NCBI GenBank assembly: GCA_963920765.1 | Contig: OY987243.1 | Location: forward strand, 13,330,001 to 13,394,000 | Origin: Ulota crispa | Taxonomy: Eukaryota; Streptophyta; Bryopsida; Orthotrichales; Orthotrichaceae | DNA length: 64,000 nt | Direction: 5' to 3' | Part shown: piece by piece, positions 46,819 to 58,478 of the stretch | Layout: each line of letters opens with the position of its first letter | Position numbering within the stretch: position 1 is the first letter of the stretch | Position numbers and translations under genes: made by a program | Notes under the pieces: generated by a model | Told to the model about the DNA's origin: nothing | Databases searched by the model: none | Seen by the model: only the letters and a program-made list of their open reading frames with translations

Positions 46819-47284
46819 AACCTGAACACAAATCCTCCAAGCAGAACTCAGGGCACGCAATAAACTTTGACAGAAACCGCACAAAAGGTAAGCATTACGC
46901 GTAAGCAATCGTTCCTCGGAACAACACAACCATCCAATCGATAAAACTTTCTTAACCTAAATAGCAATTCAGCTGCTCTCAACTAAAAACTACAGGATCC
47001 CGCAAATCCAACCTCCATGTATATCAATTTGACTCTATCGTGCACTTGTTACGATCATCTACCTCCTTCGATTGTACCAAAGCAACTCATCCACCAGTAA
47101 CTCAACAATCCACACTGAAAAATGAAACCCTAAGTGACACAAAAACAGAGTAAATCAAATTGCTTCTCGCTGGAAACTAAGTGAACCTTGAACACTAAAT
47201 CTGCCATTTTGAAACACTAGAGAATACGATTGTTGTCTAAATCTCGGCTCGAGGTTTCACGCACAAGCAATCAACGAAAAAATC

Positions 47285-47602
47285 CTAATTTGCAGCTGCT
47301 GACCTCGGGGAAGAGCTCCAGCTGACACGCCTCACTTCGGCCAGGTCCTGTCGACGCAACTCGCCACCAATTTGAACGATACTTGGCTCCAGAGATGCAG
47401 AATTGAGACGAGGCGGTGATGGAGAGGCGTTGCGCGACGAGCGATGCGATGCCCGCGGGGGAATCGAGCGCGACGGAGAGATGGTTGCTTGGGCAGAACG
47501 CTGCTGGCTCGTCGGCCTATTTTGTGGAAATGCGACTTTGCGGGGACTGTTGCTCTCATGGCTACTGTAAATTAGAATGGACGACAAATAGTGAGGTGAA
47601 GG
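47285..47602 (-). promoter_or_regulatory. GC-rich 5' leader / promoter region of the ASCC2-like gene
   Basis: CpG-rich sequence on the minus strand upstream of the coding start, separated from it by an apparent 5' UTR intron (acceptor TTTGTGTTCAG just before the ATG). A 100-codon frame here (47285-47587) is Ser/Arg/Pro-rich. It cannot be joined in frame through the GAG|GTCAGC donor, so I read it as leader. It could also be a separate small upstream frame. Confidence 0.4.
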
Positions 47603-47881
47603 TAAGGTAGGAGGCTCTAATTTGGATCAGGGTTCTAATTTGGATCAGGGTTCTAATTTGGTGCAGTTTTAGGAAAGGTTGACATTTTACATCAAACATT
47701 TATTACTGTCATTGATGAGCTAGGTGAGCTTAGCAAGTTAACCTAATGTGCTAAGCCCACCTAACTCATCAATGGCAATAATTGATATTTGATGTAAAAT
47801 GTCAACCCTTCCTAAAGCTCAATTGAATTAGAGCCTTGGTCCAAATTAGAGCCTAAATCCAAATTAGAGCCTCCTACCTTA
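47603..47881. mobile_element. MITE family M1, copy 2, next to the ASCC2 promoter
   Basis: 279 bp. Ends TAAGGTAGGAGGCTCTAATT and its complement, then a long stem (TTGACATTTTACATCAAA against TTTGATGTAAAATGTCAA) and the same central hairpin as 13718-13958 (GATGAGCTAGGTGAGCTTAG). The CTAATTTGGATCAGGGTT unit is locally duplicated. Confidence 0.85.
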
Positions 47882-48370
47882 CATGTTGTTTTTTCTAACC
47901 CTTCAACAATGTCCAGGACATGTACATTTGAGGAGGTGCTCCATTTTAGAGCCCTATGGTCTTTCCACTTCAAAATTTCACAACTAATTCCACAAAGTTT
48001 CAAAAAATATGCATGAGACAACTTGGATTAGATGTCAATTCTTCTTATCTTTCAAGGAAAATTCACTAAAAAAACATTTCAAGAATTTTCACCTACCCAT
48101 AATTCAATTTCAGCCCTTAGAAGCTCTCGGAGAGGGAACTTACCACATTTTAGAAACAATGTGCGATAGAACATAGATAGCCTTTTGCTTTTTGGGTAAA
48201 TTTTATAAAAAGCTTAAATATAAGATAGAGGCCATTAAATACCAAAAATCACTTTTAAGTAATTTAGGTAGCCTTCAAATGTGGGTCATTAGTATTTTGT
48301 ACATGTAATTTAATTTGTCATATATTGGATCCTCTAAACTAAATTTACTATAGCATGTGTTTACAATTAG
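47882..48370. other. Intergenic, nothing recognised
   Basis: AT-rich sequence with no supported feature. Confidence 0.35.
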
Positions 48371-48428
48371 CACTACAAGAAAACCGTGGTTGAATCTACA
48401 AAAAGTTAACCATGGTTTTCTTGTAGTG
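48371..48428. mobile_element. Minimal CACTA element, 58 bp, with TAG target duplication
   Basis: Starts CACTACAAGAAAACCGTGGT and ends ACCATGGTTTTCTTGTAGTG. The termini are 21-bp inverted repeats with one mismatch and leave only about 16 bp between them. It is flanked on both sides by TAG (48368-48370 and 48429-48431), the 3-bp duplication expected for CACTA (En/Spm) elements. Confidence 0.9.
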
Positions 48429-48589
48429 TAGGTGCACAATTGGGTTAAACATTTTTTTTGGCAATTAAATGCCTAGTTTCTTCAAATCAAAATGGATAGC
48501 TTCAAGACTTTAGGAAGAAAAAAGGGTTGTGTACTAGAAGTTTCTACAACAATAGTGGATTTTCAATCAACTTGGGTTTGTTGTTTTGT

Positions 48590-49460
48590 ATTTACAGTGG
48601 CCTCATAAAAACATTATTGCCCCCTCTTGTGGCATTCAAAGAAGTTTGTATAATACAAAACGTAGCTGACATTTCATTCTCATATTGATGGTATCTCATG
48701 CAATCCCAAACAAGCATACCAAATTTTAGTTTCTAAAAACCAAAATCCTATTTTTGGTAAACCATTTTGTGTCAAAATCATGGTTTAACAAGAAAGTTGA
48801 TTAAAAAAAGTTGGTGATGAATTTTTGAGATTTGATTGCATGAATGAGTAGGAGACATCCATATGCACATCTTTCTTTGATACAAACATTTCCAAAAAAT
48901 TTCAAAATTCCTTTTATAGAGATTTTAATGTTAGGGTGATCATGACCAAATTTAGTGAAATACATATTTCATCCTAGAAACTAGTTTTTGGCAAAACAAA
49001 CATATCATCATGTTTAAAGGTACAAACTTAATCACAATGTATGAGTCAAATAACAAAACTAATTTCCATGTAGAAATATGTACTTTACTAAATTTGGTCA
49101 TGATCACCCAAACATTAAAATCTCTATAGAAGGAATTTTGACACTTTTTGGAAATGTTTGTTTCAAAGAAAGATGTGCATATGGATGTCTCCTATTTATC
49201 CATGCAATCAAGTCTCAAATGTTTAGCACCAATTTTTTTAATCAACTTTCTTGTTGAACCATGATGTTGATACAAAATAATTTATCAAAAATAGAATTTT
49301 GGTTTTTAGAAACTAAAATTTGGTATGCTTGTTTGGGATTGCATGAGGATTAGATACTGTCAATATGAGAATGAAATGTCAATTAGGTTTTGTATTATGC
49401 AAACTTCTTTGAGTGCCACAAGAAGGGGTGACAATGTTTTTGTGAGGCCACTATACAATA
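48590..49460. mobile_element. Foldback element: 870-bp palindrome
   Basis: Arms about 48590-48985 and 49065-49460. Mirror-paired blocks include AGTGGCCTCATAAAAACATT, CCCAAACAAGCATACCAAAT, GACATCCATATGCACATCTT and TGATCATGACCAAATTTAGT. Divergence between the arms is low. No coding content. Confidence 0.85.
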
Positions 49461-49487
49461 TAACCTTTGAATTCTTGGGAAAATTTC

Positions 49488-49715
49488 TTGGATGCCCTTG
49501 AAGTTTGCCATATTTTCATAGATACCCCTGCTTTTTCAGAAATTTCATAAATACCCTTGGACCAAAATTTTCAAGCAGTGCACACAAAGGGAGAAGGAAG
49601 TGACATGCATAACAAAACACATGCCTAAATTTTTTTGTCCAAGGGTATTTATGAAATTTTTGAAAAAGCAGGGGTATTTATGAAAATATGGCAAACTTCA
49701 AGGATATCCATGAAA
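49488..49715. mobile_element. Inverted-repeat MITE, about 228 bp
   Basis: GCCATATTTTCATAGATACC and CATAAATACCCTTGGAC are repeated inverted at 49630-49700. Outer blocks TTGAAGTTTGCC and GGCAAACTTCAA mark the stem. It directly follows the preceding palindrome. Confidence 0.8.
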
Positions 49716-49819
49716 TTTTCCCTAAATTCTTTTAATACTATGTTTGTAATTCTTGAAATGGCATGTTTTTGTTAAATTTTGAAGGAAAAATAAGAACTAA
49801 AAAGACCATAAGGTTTATT

Positions 49820-50232
49820 TAGGGAATTGGTATATGCACACTGGGGGTTGATATTTGCACACCCCTAGGGTAAGTTTCAAATTTCTACCACCATAAAGCT
49901 GAATTTGAGAATGTTGAATTCAAGTAATTTGGACTCAAAGACCATGATTTAGTCTAGAACCATAAAAAAAGTTGCAACTCAAGAACACCCAATGAAAGAG
50001 CTTATCTTTTTTAACAAACAAAGCTAAAAGTAACATTTTCCCCTTGCTAAACTTTTTTATTGGATGTTATTGAATTGCAACTTTTTTTATGGTTCTAAAC
50101 TAAGTCATGGTCTTTAAGTCCAACTCTAAATTCAAAATTCTCAAATTCAACTTCATGATGGTAGAAATCTAAAACTTCCTCTAGGGAATTGTGCAAATAT
50201 CAAACCCTTGGTGTGCATGTATCAATTCCCTT
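49820..50232. mobile_element. Inverted-repeat MITE, about 410 bp
   Basis: Ends GGGAATTGGTATATGCACAC and its relative at 50212-50232. Inner pairs include GAACCATAAAAAAAGTTGCA and AAAGACCATGATTTAGT. No coding content. Confidence 0.8.
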
Positions 50233-50918
50233 TTTTTATTGTTTGAATCATTTAAAGGATTTCTTTTTGTTATTTTGAATGTATGTCAAATTCTTTTTTG
50301 TTAGTTGTTTTCAAACTTACAATCCCATGTAGTAAATCAATCAAATATTGGAGCAATAATGGCAATGCATCTTTATTTATTTTTTTGCAAAATGATTGAA
50401 CATTTTACTTGTTACTTGCAAGATTTGCATACAAAGACTTTGTTTATGCTTTGTCCCAACAAATAAAAATCTAGATCAACAATGGTTAATCTTCAAATTT
50501 TCATCTATTAAATTTTTTCAAGCATCAACTTTGAAACAATCTTGCAATCTAGTCACCACAATTATAAGCCATGGCAAAACTTCAATTATACAAAACTCAA
50601 GATTGATATACGACATTACAAGGCATTCAATAAGAGCATACCATTATTGAAAATAAAAAATATGAGAGTGTAGTTTACCATCCAACTACAAAAGTGAGTA
50701 ATAGATTAATCAACTATATTTACCTCAAGCCACTTAACCATGTTACATACTACGTAGATGTCACTTTATACATTATGTATATAAGGATTTAAAAAATATT
50801 TTGCACCTACTATTGGTGTAGCTTTTTGGTTTTTAGCTAACAGCTATTAGTAAAGTTAGTTTTTTGGTTGCCAATGTCCTACGGTGCTATAGCTAACTCA
50901 AGGGCCATATAATTTAGA
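50233..50918. other. Intergenic, nothing recognised
   Basis: An 84-codon frame at 50396-50650 has no motif; not supported. Confidence 0.35.
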
Positions 50919-51572
50919 TTAATCCCTAAATACCAAAGGCATCATATTTTGGTGCCAACAATATTTTGAAGTTTAATAAAACTCAACTAAGTTGCTATTT
51001 TTAATATTTGGTATTTTAAAATTATTCTTTTTGAAGTCTAGTTGTAGCATCAAAAATCTAATCTTGAAAATTATTAATTCTGAATTTTCTATTCAAGATT
51101 TTGTGCAAAGGTGTCTATTGCAATCTTGACTTTTTTAGTATTGAAAGCTCATGAAAATGAGCCTCAAATACACTAGATATTGGAGAAGATTCCACGCTAG
51201 AAATTCATTTAAAAAATTTGTAAAAGAAATTTTGAAAATCCATAAATGGATTGAAATTATGTATGTAATGTCCTTTAACCTCATATTTTTTTGGTGACCA
51301 ACATTTTAGATTTGACATGTGAAAAGAGGATTGAAAGACTTGAAGTTGTTTTTACAGTTTTAACACCCTCTTGATCAAACGTTATAATCTTTAAATCCAT
51401 AAGTGGTATTCTTGTATTTTCTTTTCTTGTATAATGTTTAGCATATTTAGTTTGAATTTGTACAGTTACAATTTAAAAATATATAATACAATGTATCAAA
51501 ATACTAGCTTTTTGTTCAATTTAGAACAAATTCCCAGAAGCTCAAAAAAGGCCTTGGGCATTTAGGAGTTAA
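50919..51572 (-). mobile_element. TTAA-flanked element, family B, copy 3
   Basis: 654 bp, TTAATCCCTAAATACCAAAG at the left and GGGCATTTAGGAGTTAA at the right, with the family B body inverted relative to 26499 and 35273. The cleanest family B copy. Confidence 0.7.
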
Positions 51573-52224
51573 TCAATAAAATACTCAGTATATACAATTT
51601 TGAAAATGGAAACACATGGATTTTGGCACAATATGAAAATTTTTTAGTGAACAACTAATTGAAACATTTAAGACTATGACTCTTTTTGTGTCCAAAAAAA
51701 CCATCTTGTTTCAACTAGGCTAGATTCACAATATCCATAAACGTAAATTTAGAATTGTATATTTTTCTTAAAAACCATAGAAAACATCAAATGTTACTAA
51801 AAGAATTTAATGGGTATCACTTTGAGTTTATACTGATAACTACAACGAATACATAGTAGAATAAAAAACTTGATTCACAACAAAAATGAAACAATTTGAA
51901 GAAATTGGCAGGGCTATGCATATGAAAATTTACAAATTGAATCAGTACACGTCAAAAGACTCAAAAGTTCCAAAAAAAAGTTCGTCAATTCAAAATTGAT
52001 GAAATTTTTATGTTAATTTGTTAAAAAATGCTCAAATTTGGTACCACGGCTAACATACAAGGCAACTAGGCAAGAGTCACTGTCAAATAACAAAGAAATT
52101 TGTGTGCTCCTCTTGGAACTTATCACATAAAAAACAATCTTGCAAAAAAGTTTTTATGTCAAAAGTTAGATATTTTTAGCAAATTTACATGCCCATGATT
52201 AGAAGCTATGAAATAGAATTTTAT
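51573..52224. other. Intergenic, nothing recognised
   Basis: AT-rich, no supported feature. Confidence 0.35.
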
Positions 52225-52585
52225 TACTCCCTTTGTCCCAAAATGATCTTCCTCTTGACCTTTCTTTAGTGTCCCAAAATGATCTTCTTATTGTAGGAGG
52301 AAGGGAGCTAGGGACACTTGCACATAGTTCAAAAGTATGGGCATGCTAACCACTCCCATGCCATGGTCAAGTGAGTGGTCACTAGTGCTCTTCAAAAATG
52401 CCTCAAAAATCCAATTTTCAAGTACTTTGAAACCATACTTTGAAAACTAATTTGAAACTCAAAATTTCAAAACAATAAGAGGACATCAAACTCTATTCAT
52501 AGGTCATTTTTTTTAAATGGTCCTTTTTTAGCTTAATCTATAGCATTTCATGTCACAAGAAGATCATTTTGGGATTGAGGGAGTA
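52225..52585. mobile_element. Stowaway-like MITE, 361 bp
   Basis: Left end TACTCCCTTTGTCCCAAAAT and right end ATTTTGGGATTGAGGGAGTA, 27-bp inverted termini of the classic CTCCCTCCGT type with a TA dinucleotide at each border. The left subterminal TCCCAAAATGATCTTC is locally repeated. Confidence 0.8.
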
Positions 52586-53210
52586 CTAAACAATATGTGT
52601 TTTCTATGTTGAATAGAAACATGTAAGAGAACATAATACATTAGAGTGAAGGAGGGTTCTTGAGTTATGACCAAACAATTATTAATGAATAATTATTAAT
52701 GAATATTTTGTGTGTCAATCCACCTTATTGTAGAGTACACTTTATCTTCCTTTTTTTTAATAATCATTATTTCTATTGATATACAATGAGCTCAATTTGT
52801 AATTCTTTGAGGTTTGATTTAGTTTATATAAATTATTAGTTTGTCCAATTTTTACAAAAAGAAATGTTCATATATACATGTTACAGATCTTGTAGCATTG
52901 ATATTTGAAACTAGTAAACTAAAGAGTTAAAAGAAAATAAAAAATCAAAAGTTTTGTAAAATTTACAATTGCTACATTTATTGTTAATTTAGTATTGGTT
53001 TTAATAATAGAATGCATGTGCAAATATTGTTGTACTCCTTTGTGTTTAAACAAAAAAATCTAAATTTCTTGATCCAATTCAACTGAAAATTCAACCACTT
53101 GATTATTTATATCTAGTTGTTTTTTTAAATTATATGTTTAGGTGAATGCTCAGATAAAATGTAACCAAATTCATCACTGTCACGCAAAATACATACAAGT
53201 ATGTGCACAT
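52586..53210. other. Intergenic, nothing recognised
   Basis: AT-rich, with a small ATTATTAATGAAT duplication at about 52679-52703. Confidence 0.35.
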
Positions 53211-53224
53211 GTATATGTATATGT

Positions 53225-53257
<33 letters not shown>

Positions 53258-53320
53258 TATATGTATATGTGTATGTGTATATGTATATGTATATGTACAT
53301 GTTTATATATACATATACAA
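53211..53320. repeat. (TATATG)n microsatellite
   Basis: About 110 bp of GTATAT/ATGTAT hexamers, open in several frames on both strands only because of its sequence. Confidence 0.95.
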
Positions 53321-53915
53321 ACATATCCACATGTGTAGATTTATGCATACATACATGTATATATACATAAAATCAAATAGAAACTCTAACATTCAAATGT
53401 AGTCGCATGTGAAGTTTACAATATGCATTTTCAACTTATTGTTGTTTTCTATAATTCTTTTGTTTAACTTAGTTTATTATTAATTTTCTTAAGGAGGACA
53501 TATAAATTTAAAAAGTTAGAAAATTGAGAATTTCATTATTCTATTTATGTGTCTAATTGCAATATAATTAAATAAGCATAATTCTCATCATCATTTATTT
53601 GAATTTTTATTTTAGATTTTCAACGTTCCTTTTTATACGTATGTTTATTTCAGTACAATTATTATTTTGTACAAATAACGTTTTTTTTGTTTTTACAAAA
53701 CGAATAAAAATACACGGGTTGATTTAAGTTAAGATAAACGTCTCCTATAGATTATACCACCCCAAAAAAACTCCTTTTTTGCATACATACACTGCCTTTG
53801 GACATTAAAACAAAGCAGGTAAGAACTAAAATACGTAGAATGTTTAGATATGGTGTCAGAATAAAGTTGGTGCAATTTTACAAAGTAAAGGGTTGAATTT
53901 GTAGACAAAACGATG
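53321..53915. other. Intergenic, nothing recognised
   Basis: AT-rich, no supported feature. Confidence 0.35.
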
Positions 53916-55631
53916 TTAACCCCTAAAAGACCAAGGAGCCCTCTTTTGGTTTTTGGGATATTAGGGCAAGCATTTCTCAAGTAAATGCATAAGATAAAGT
54001 AAGGGTGTATGTGCTCATATTGAAAATCTTGCATTCCTACCCAAAAAAAGTGAAATTGAATCATGTTTTAGTGAGATATGGTATCATATGTGATTTAGAT
54101 GTCAACATAGGCATCCTTAGAAAAATTCAAAAACAAAGCGATTGAGGAAGGGTGTTGCCCAAATAGTGTTCAAAAGCGCTTTACAATGGCTTGGTCAATG
54201 GGCAAAATTTTCAGTCAACTCACCTTGACTACGTAATAACTTCTAATTTGCTTTTTATTTTTGGAAATAATTCCTTTGCCAAGTACTCCACATGGTGTTC
54301 TAGGTTTACATTGCACAAATTTTGTAATTGAGATTTATTACTATAACAATCTCTTTAGGAAGTTCTCTTAGAGTAATGACAATTTCAACAAAGTAGTTCT
54401 TGCTTCTAATTTTTTCCTCTATGTTTTAAGCATTGGATGATCATGAAATTTGTGAGGCTCATAGCCAACTTCATGCTCTACAAGAAAGTTAAATTGCACA
54501 AGAAATTCATAAAGCTTGGGTGGATCACTCTTTGTATGTTGGGTACCCCACGTGCGGCGAGGGGGTAATTTATAGGGGGCTATTTAGTTCCTTGGGCCAA
54601 ATAAAAGGGTCCCTATAATTATATAATTGGGTCAAATGGCCAATTTTAGGGCACTTTTTAATTACTTATAAGCGCTATGCAATTTTTTTTCTTAGGCTAT
54701 CTTCTTTATAATTGAAAATTTAGAATTGTTAAGTAATTTGACAAATTAAGCTTTAGGGGTTAGGATGCAAATGCATGATGCTGTCATAAGTAATTTCATG
54801 ACAAATATCAAATCCTTCATGGAAATATTCAATGCAAATAGAAAAGCCTCTTCACTCCAAAAATTCAAGTGTAAATCAACTAAGAGTCAAAGCATGTGAA
54901 TGAACTCCGTTTACATGTATGTGTTAAAAAAACCCTATTGCGCACAAGCCAAATGAAACAAGTTGAAACCTAGAAGGCCAAATGTGCACCAACACCAAGC
55001 AACAAAACCTTGACCCAAAAGTGAAGTAGACCCTAACCATCCATCCACATTTGTTGCCCTCATTTTTCATCACCCAACACTTGGCACCCTCATTGGAATA
55101 TCAGATACCCTATACCCACCATAATTACAGTAGGATCATAAGATACCCCACAATATTGGCCCCTTAATTATTTGTAAAAAAAAGTAATGAGGCATGTTTA
55201 AACCCTACCTATATTACTTATACTCAATTTTGCCATTTGAATGAACCCTTTCTTAATTGTAAATTTTTTATAATTATTACCTCAAAAGAATAAACCCCTC
55301 TCTATATTATGCCGCACGTCAAATTTAAAATGCGTTAAGTTATCCACCCGGGTCATAAAGTGGAAGATATCATTTTGAACAGCCAAAAAAAGATTGACAC
55401 CTTAGAAAAGCTTCAAAAAAAATTTGATCCTACTTTGAGTGTTATTATCTAATGAAATATGCCCTTACAAAGTCTAAAATTTTGAAAGGGTGTACATAAG
55501 TAAGCAAAAAATAGATCTTACGGTTGAATTATTGAAAAAAAATCAAAAAATTGACCCAGTAATCATTTTATTGAGAGAGGTTCATTTTGAGCCATTTGAC
55601 CATGTAAACGCGGAAGAATTTTAGGGGTTAA
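53916..55631 (-). mobile_element. TTAA-flanked element, family E, long copy
   Basis: Starts TTAACCCCTAAAAGACCAAG and ends GAATTTTAGGGGTTAA, the reverse of 8912-9829. At 1716 bp it is nearly twice that copy; an internal CTTTAGGGGTTAG at 54751 may mark a further element within it. A 111-codon minus frame (53729-54064) runs over its border and is incidental. Confidence 0.5.
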
Positions 55632-55965
55632 ATGCATCCATTATTTACCAAAACACATAGATTATCCTGATTAGGGTAATACATTTTTTTTTTCATTGTT
55701 GTGTTAATCCCATATATTATTGTAGTGATTAGAATTTTGAAACGAAAATCACTTACGGGATTAATTCTTTTGATCAAATTCATGTAATAATGAAAATGAA
55801 GGTGTAATGATGTACAATCAAAATTGTATAACATTGGTTTCAAAGCTACACAATATTTTTAATATTTTTTTAAGCTCTAAACTAGTCCTCTATACCCGTA
55901 GTACTAACGGGGCAATGCATAAGTTTAAAAAAATGAACCTCCACACAAATTGTCCTTTTGAAAAA

Positions 55966-56102
55966 AGGGAAATTGTCCAAAATGACAATAACTTGTTCAA
56001 ATCAACATGGCTAAAAATTGTTCAATTTGACAATCTTTTTGTCATTTTGGACACATTTAGTCAATTTGGACATGTCAATTAGGACACAATTTCTTGTAGT
56101 GT
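55966..56102. mobile_element. CACTA-type MITE, copy with intact right end
   Basis: Body GGGAAATTGTCCAAAATGAC to TTGTCATTTTGGACACATTT matches 6874-7022. It ends TTCTTGTAGTG, the inverted CACTA signature; the left end has decayed. Confidence 0.65.
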
Positions 56103-56189
56103 TCCCTACCTTTTCCTATCCCTCCCTAGTGAGATGTGTTTCAATTTCAAAATTTGAGAAACATAAAAACAACTAATGTTACAAAAAAC

Positions 56190-56420
56190 ATGAAATGCCC
56201 CTATGCCCCATCCATGTCCCCATGCCCCCCATCCATGCCCCAAAGCCATGCCCCCCATCCATGCCCCAAAGCCATGCCCCCCATCCATGCCCCAAAGCCA
56301 TGCCCCCCATCCATGCCCCAAAGCCATGCCCCCCATCCATGCCTCGGAGCCACGCCCTCCATCTGTGTCCCCATGCCCCCCATCCATGCCCGAGCCATGC
56401 CCCCATGCTAGCCTAGCCAA
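56190..56420 (+). repeat. C-rich 26-bp minisatellite
   Basis: The unit CATGCCCCCCATCCATGCCC plus CAAAGC repeats with a 26-bp period (for example CAAAGCC at 56241, then 56267). It is far more GC-rich than its surroundings. Frames of 65-104 codons are open in all six phases because the unit lacks stops in any frame; this is no evidence of a protein. Confidence 0.95.
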
Positions 56421-56494
56421 GCCCTCGATCCTAGTGCCCAGATCTCAGGGTCAGCCATATCCAATCCTAGGCCTAGCCTAACCATACCCTATCC

Positions 56495-57120
56495 CAGCTA
56501 CACCAAATAGTGCATTTAGGTTGCCCCAAACAAATTTCTTGACATTCTACACTATTTAAATACTTATAATTGTTACAGTAATTTTCAGCAATAATTATTG
56601 TAATAAATCATTTTTAAAAGACTTGATAAGTACTACAAAGTTGTAGAAAGATAAACAAGCAATATCCAAGTTGTTCATTAAGTGAAATCTAAATATGTAA
56701 AGAGTTGCATGCACTTCCAAGTGGGCAAGTGGTGGGTCATGAGGTAACTTTCCAAAGTAAGGCAACCCAATTGTTGAGGCAGCCTAAATACATTATTTGG
56801 TGTACACCAAATATTGCATTTAGATTGCCCCATACTAATTCTTTGACATTTCACACTAATCAAATAATTACTAAGACTACAGTAACTATTGTCATTAATT
56901 ACTGTGATAAACATTGGAGGAAGTAAGCAAAGGTTGGGCATAGCAACAAGCATCAAAGTCATGAAGTTAGAAAGCTAGAACTTTAGACAAAATGAGGATT
57001 TATTGTAGCATAAAGAGAGTTGCATGCCCCTCTAGGTGGTCAAACGTGAGTTACGAGGTAACTTTGCCAAGGTAAGGCAACCTAATTGTTAAGGCAACCT
57101 AAATACACTATTTGGTGTAG
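56495..57120. repeat. Dispersed family H cluster, second locus
   Basis: Blocks such as TTCTTGACATTCTACACTAT, GCATTTAGGTTGCCCC and TGGAGGAAGTAAGCAAAGGT match 6400-6830 and 7040-7180 in order. The CACTA MITE that interrupts family H at 6874 lies beside rather than inside this cluster. Confidence 0.65.
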
Positions 57121-57927
57121 TTTTAATTATGTTATAAAACTGAACAACTGATCACCACAAACATAATTGTCATAATATTAAATTGTAGATATAGATAATT
57201 GAGCAAAAATACTAAGAATACTTCTATTAATTAAGCCAAAAGAACAAAAATCCCTTTAAAACATCTATATTATTCATAATGCATGATTTTATTTTGCAAA
57301 GTCATACAACATAGTTTTCTTTAAGTTCTTTAGATAGCTTTCTTTTAGATCTAATAGACTTTTCAAAAGGTTCATCATCCACTGTCTTGATGATTGAGCT
57401 TTTAGAGGTTTCAGGGATGTTACCAATCCAAAGTAATGTTAATATTGGAATTTTGACTTTACATGTATCTCAAAATTACATCACAAACTTCTTAATAAAA
57501 AGTCTATGCTAGTTTTCTTAATAAAATGTGTATCACATAATTTTATATAATAAGTATATGTCTTGCACAAGCTTTTGATGAACGTCTCTTAATTTCTTGT
57601 GTGACTTTTTGACCTTGCCATTTCCTCTCCCTCTCCTATTCAAAATTTTAATGACTTTTCACCCTCTCTTGCCCTACCTTTTCTTCTCCCTTCCCTCCTC
57701 AAATCTTGTATGACTTTTCACCCTCCATTTTCCTCTCCCTTTTCTTTTCCCTCCTCCCTTGAATTTCATATTTTGGGTGACTAAAAAACACTCAATGCTT
57801 GACACACAAAACTTACAATAGAGGATTTCAAACTTACACAAAAGAATTCAGAAAAAACCCCAATGACTTTTCACCATCAACTTAGGTGCCTTTTCCTCTC
57901 CCTTCACCCCTCTTTAATAGAACTTAT
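57121..57927. other. Intergenic with a CT-rich tract
   Basis: 57610-57760 is pyrimidine-rich with repeated GACTTTTCACCCTC and TTCCTCTCCCT blocks. No gene is seen. Confidence 0.4.
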
Positions 57928-58273
57928 AATCATTACAAGGGATTTGGACCTCCAAAGGGGTTGTGAGTTTTTCTGTTCCTGATGTTGGGAACCAGCCCCT
58001 CATGGTCATCAGAAAAATTAATTAAAAACATATAAAAATATAAAAATATAAAAAATATAAAAAAGTCTTAGAAAAACATATGAAAATTTTAGATTTGAAA
58101 AAAATTATTTATTTTCTCAAAAAATAAAAAATAAAAAAATAATATAAGCTGATGTGGTCGACGTAATGCCAGCCTGGCTTGCAGCACACTGCCCATGTGG
58201 AAGGTGTTCCCAAAACTCTCATGGATTTGGGGGAAGGGGCCTCTTTGGGGGTCCAAATCCCTTGTAATGATTA
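57928..58273. mobile_element. MITE with 35-bp inverted termini, TA borders
   Basis: TAATCATTACAAGGGATTTG at the left and CAAATCCCTTGTAATGATTA at the right. The termini continue matching into GGACC(T/C)CCAAAG. The interior is A-rich. A TA at each border fits a Tc1/mariner-like target. Confidence 0.8.
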
Positions 58274-58478
58274 ATGTAAAATTATATCATGAGATGGACA
58301 ACCCATGTTGTTAATGAGACAAACGTACAACTTGCTTCTCTATAGTATAGATTATCTAAACAAAAGTCTAAAAATAGTCATTTAAAAATCTACCAACATG
58401 AATTTTGTAAAAAAGGTTAAATTTATATCTATTACCCATCGCTATAGGTTTGATCATATTGACAAGCACAATTTTGTT

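Noticed and set aside
47285-47587. 100-codon Ser/Arg/Pro-rich frame as N-terminus of the ASCC2-like protein
   Set aside because: Joining its donor to the acceptor before the 46818 ATG puts the conserved exon out of frame; better explained as 5' leader.
53130-53402. Tyr/Val/His-rich frames on both strands
   Set aside because: Generated by the (TATATG)n microsatellite.
56106-56481. Long Pro/His- and Gly/Trp-rich frames on both strands
   Set aside because: Products of the 26-bp minisatellite, which lacks stops in every frame; no start context, introns or non-repetitive part.
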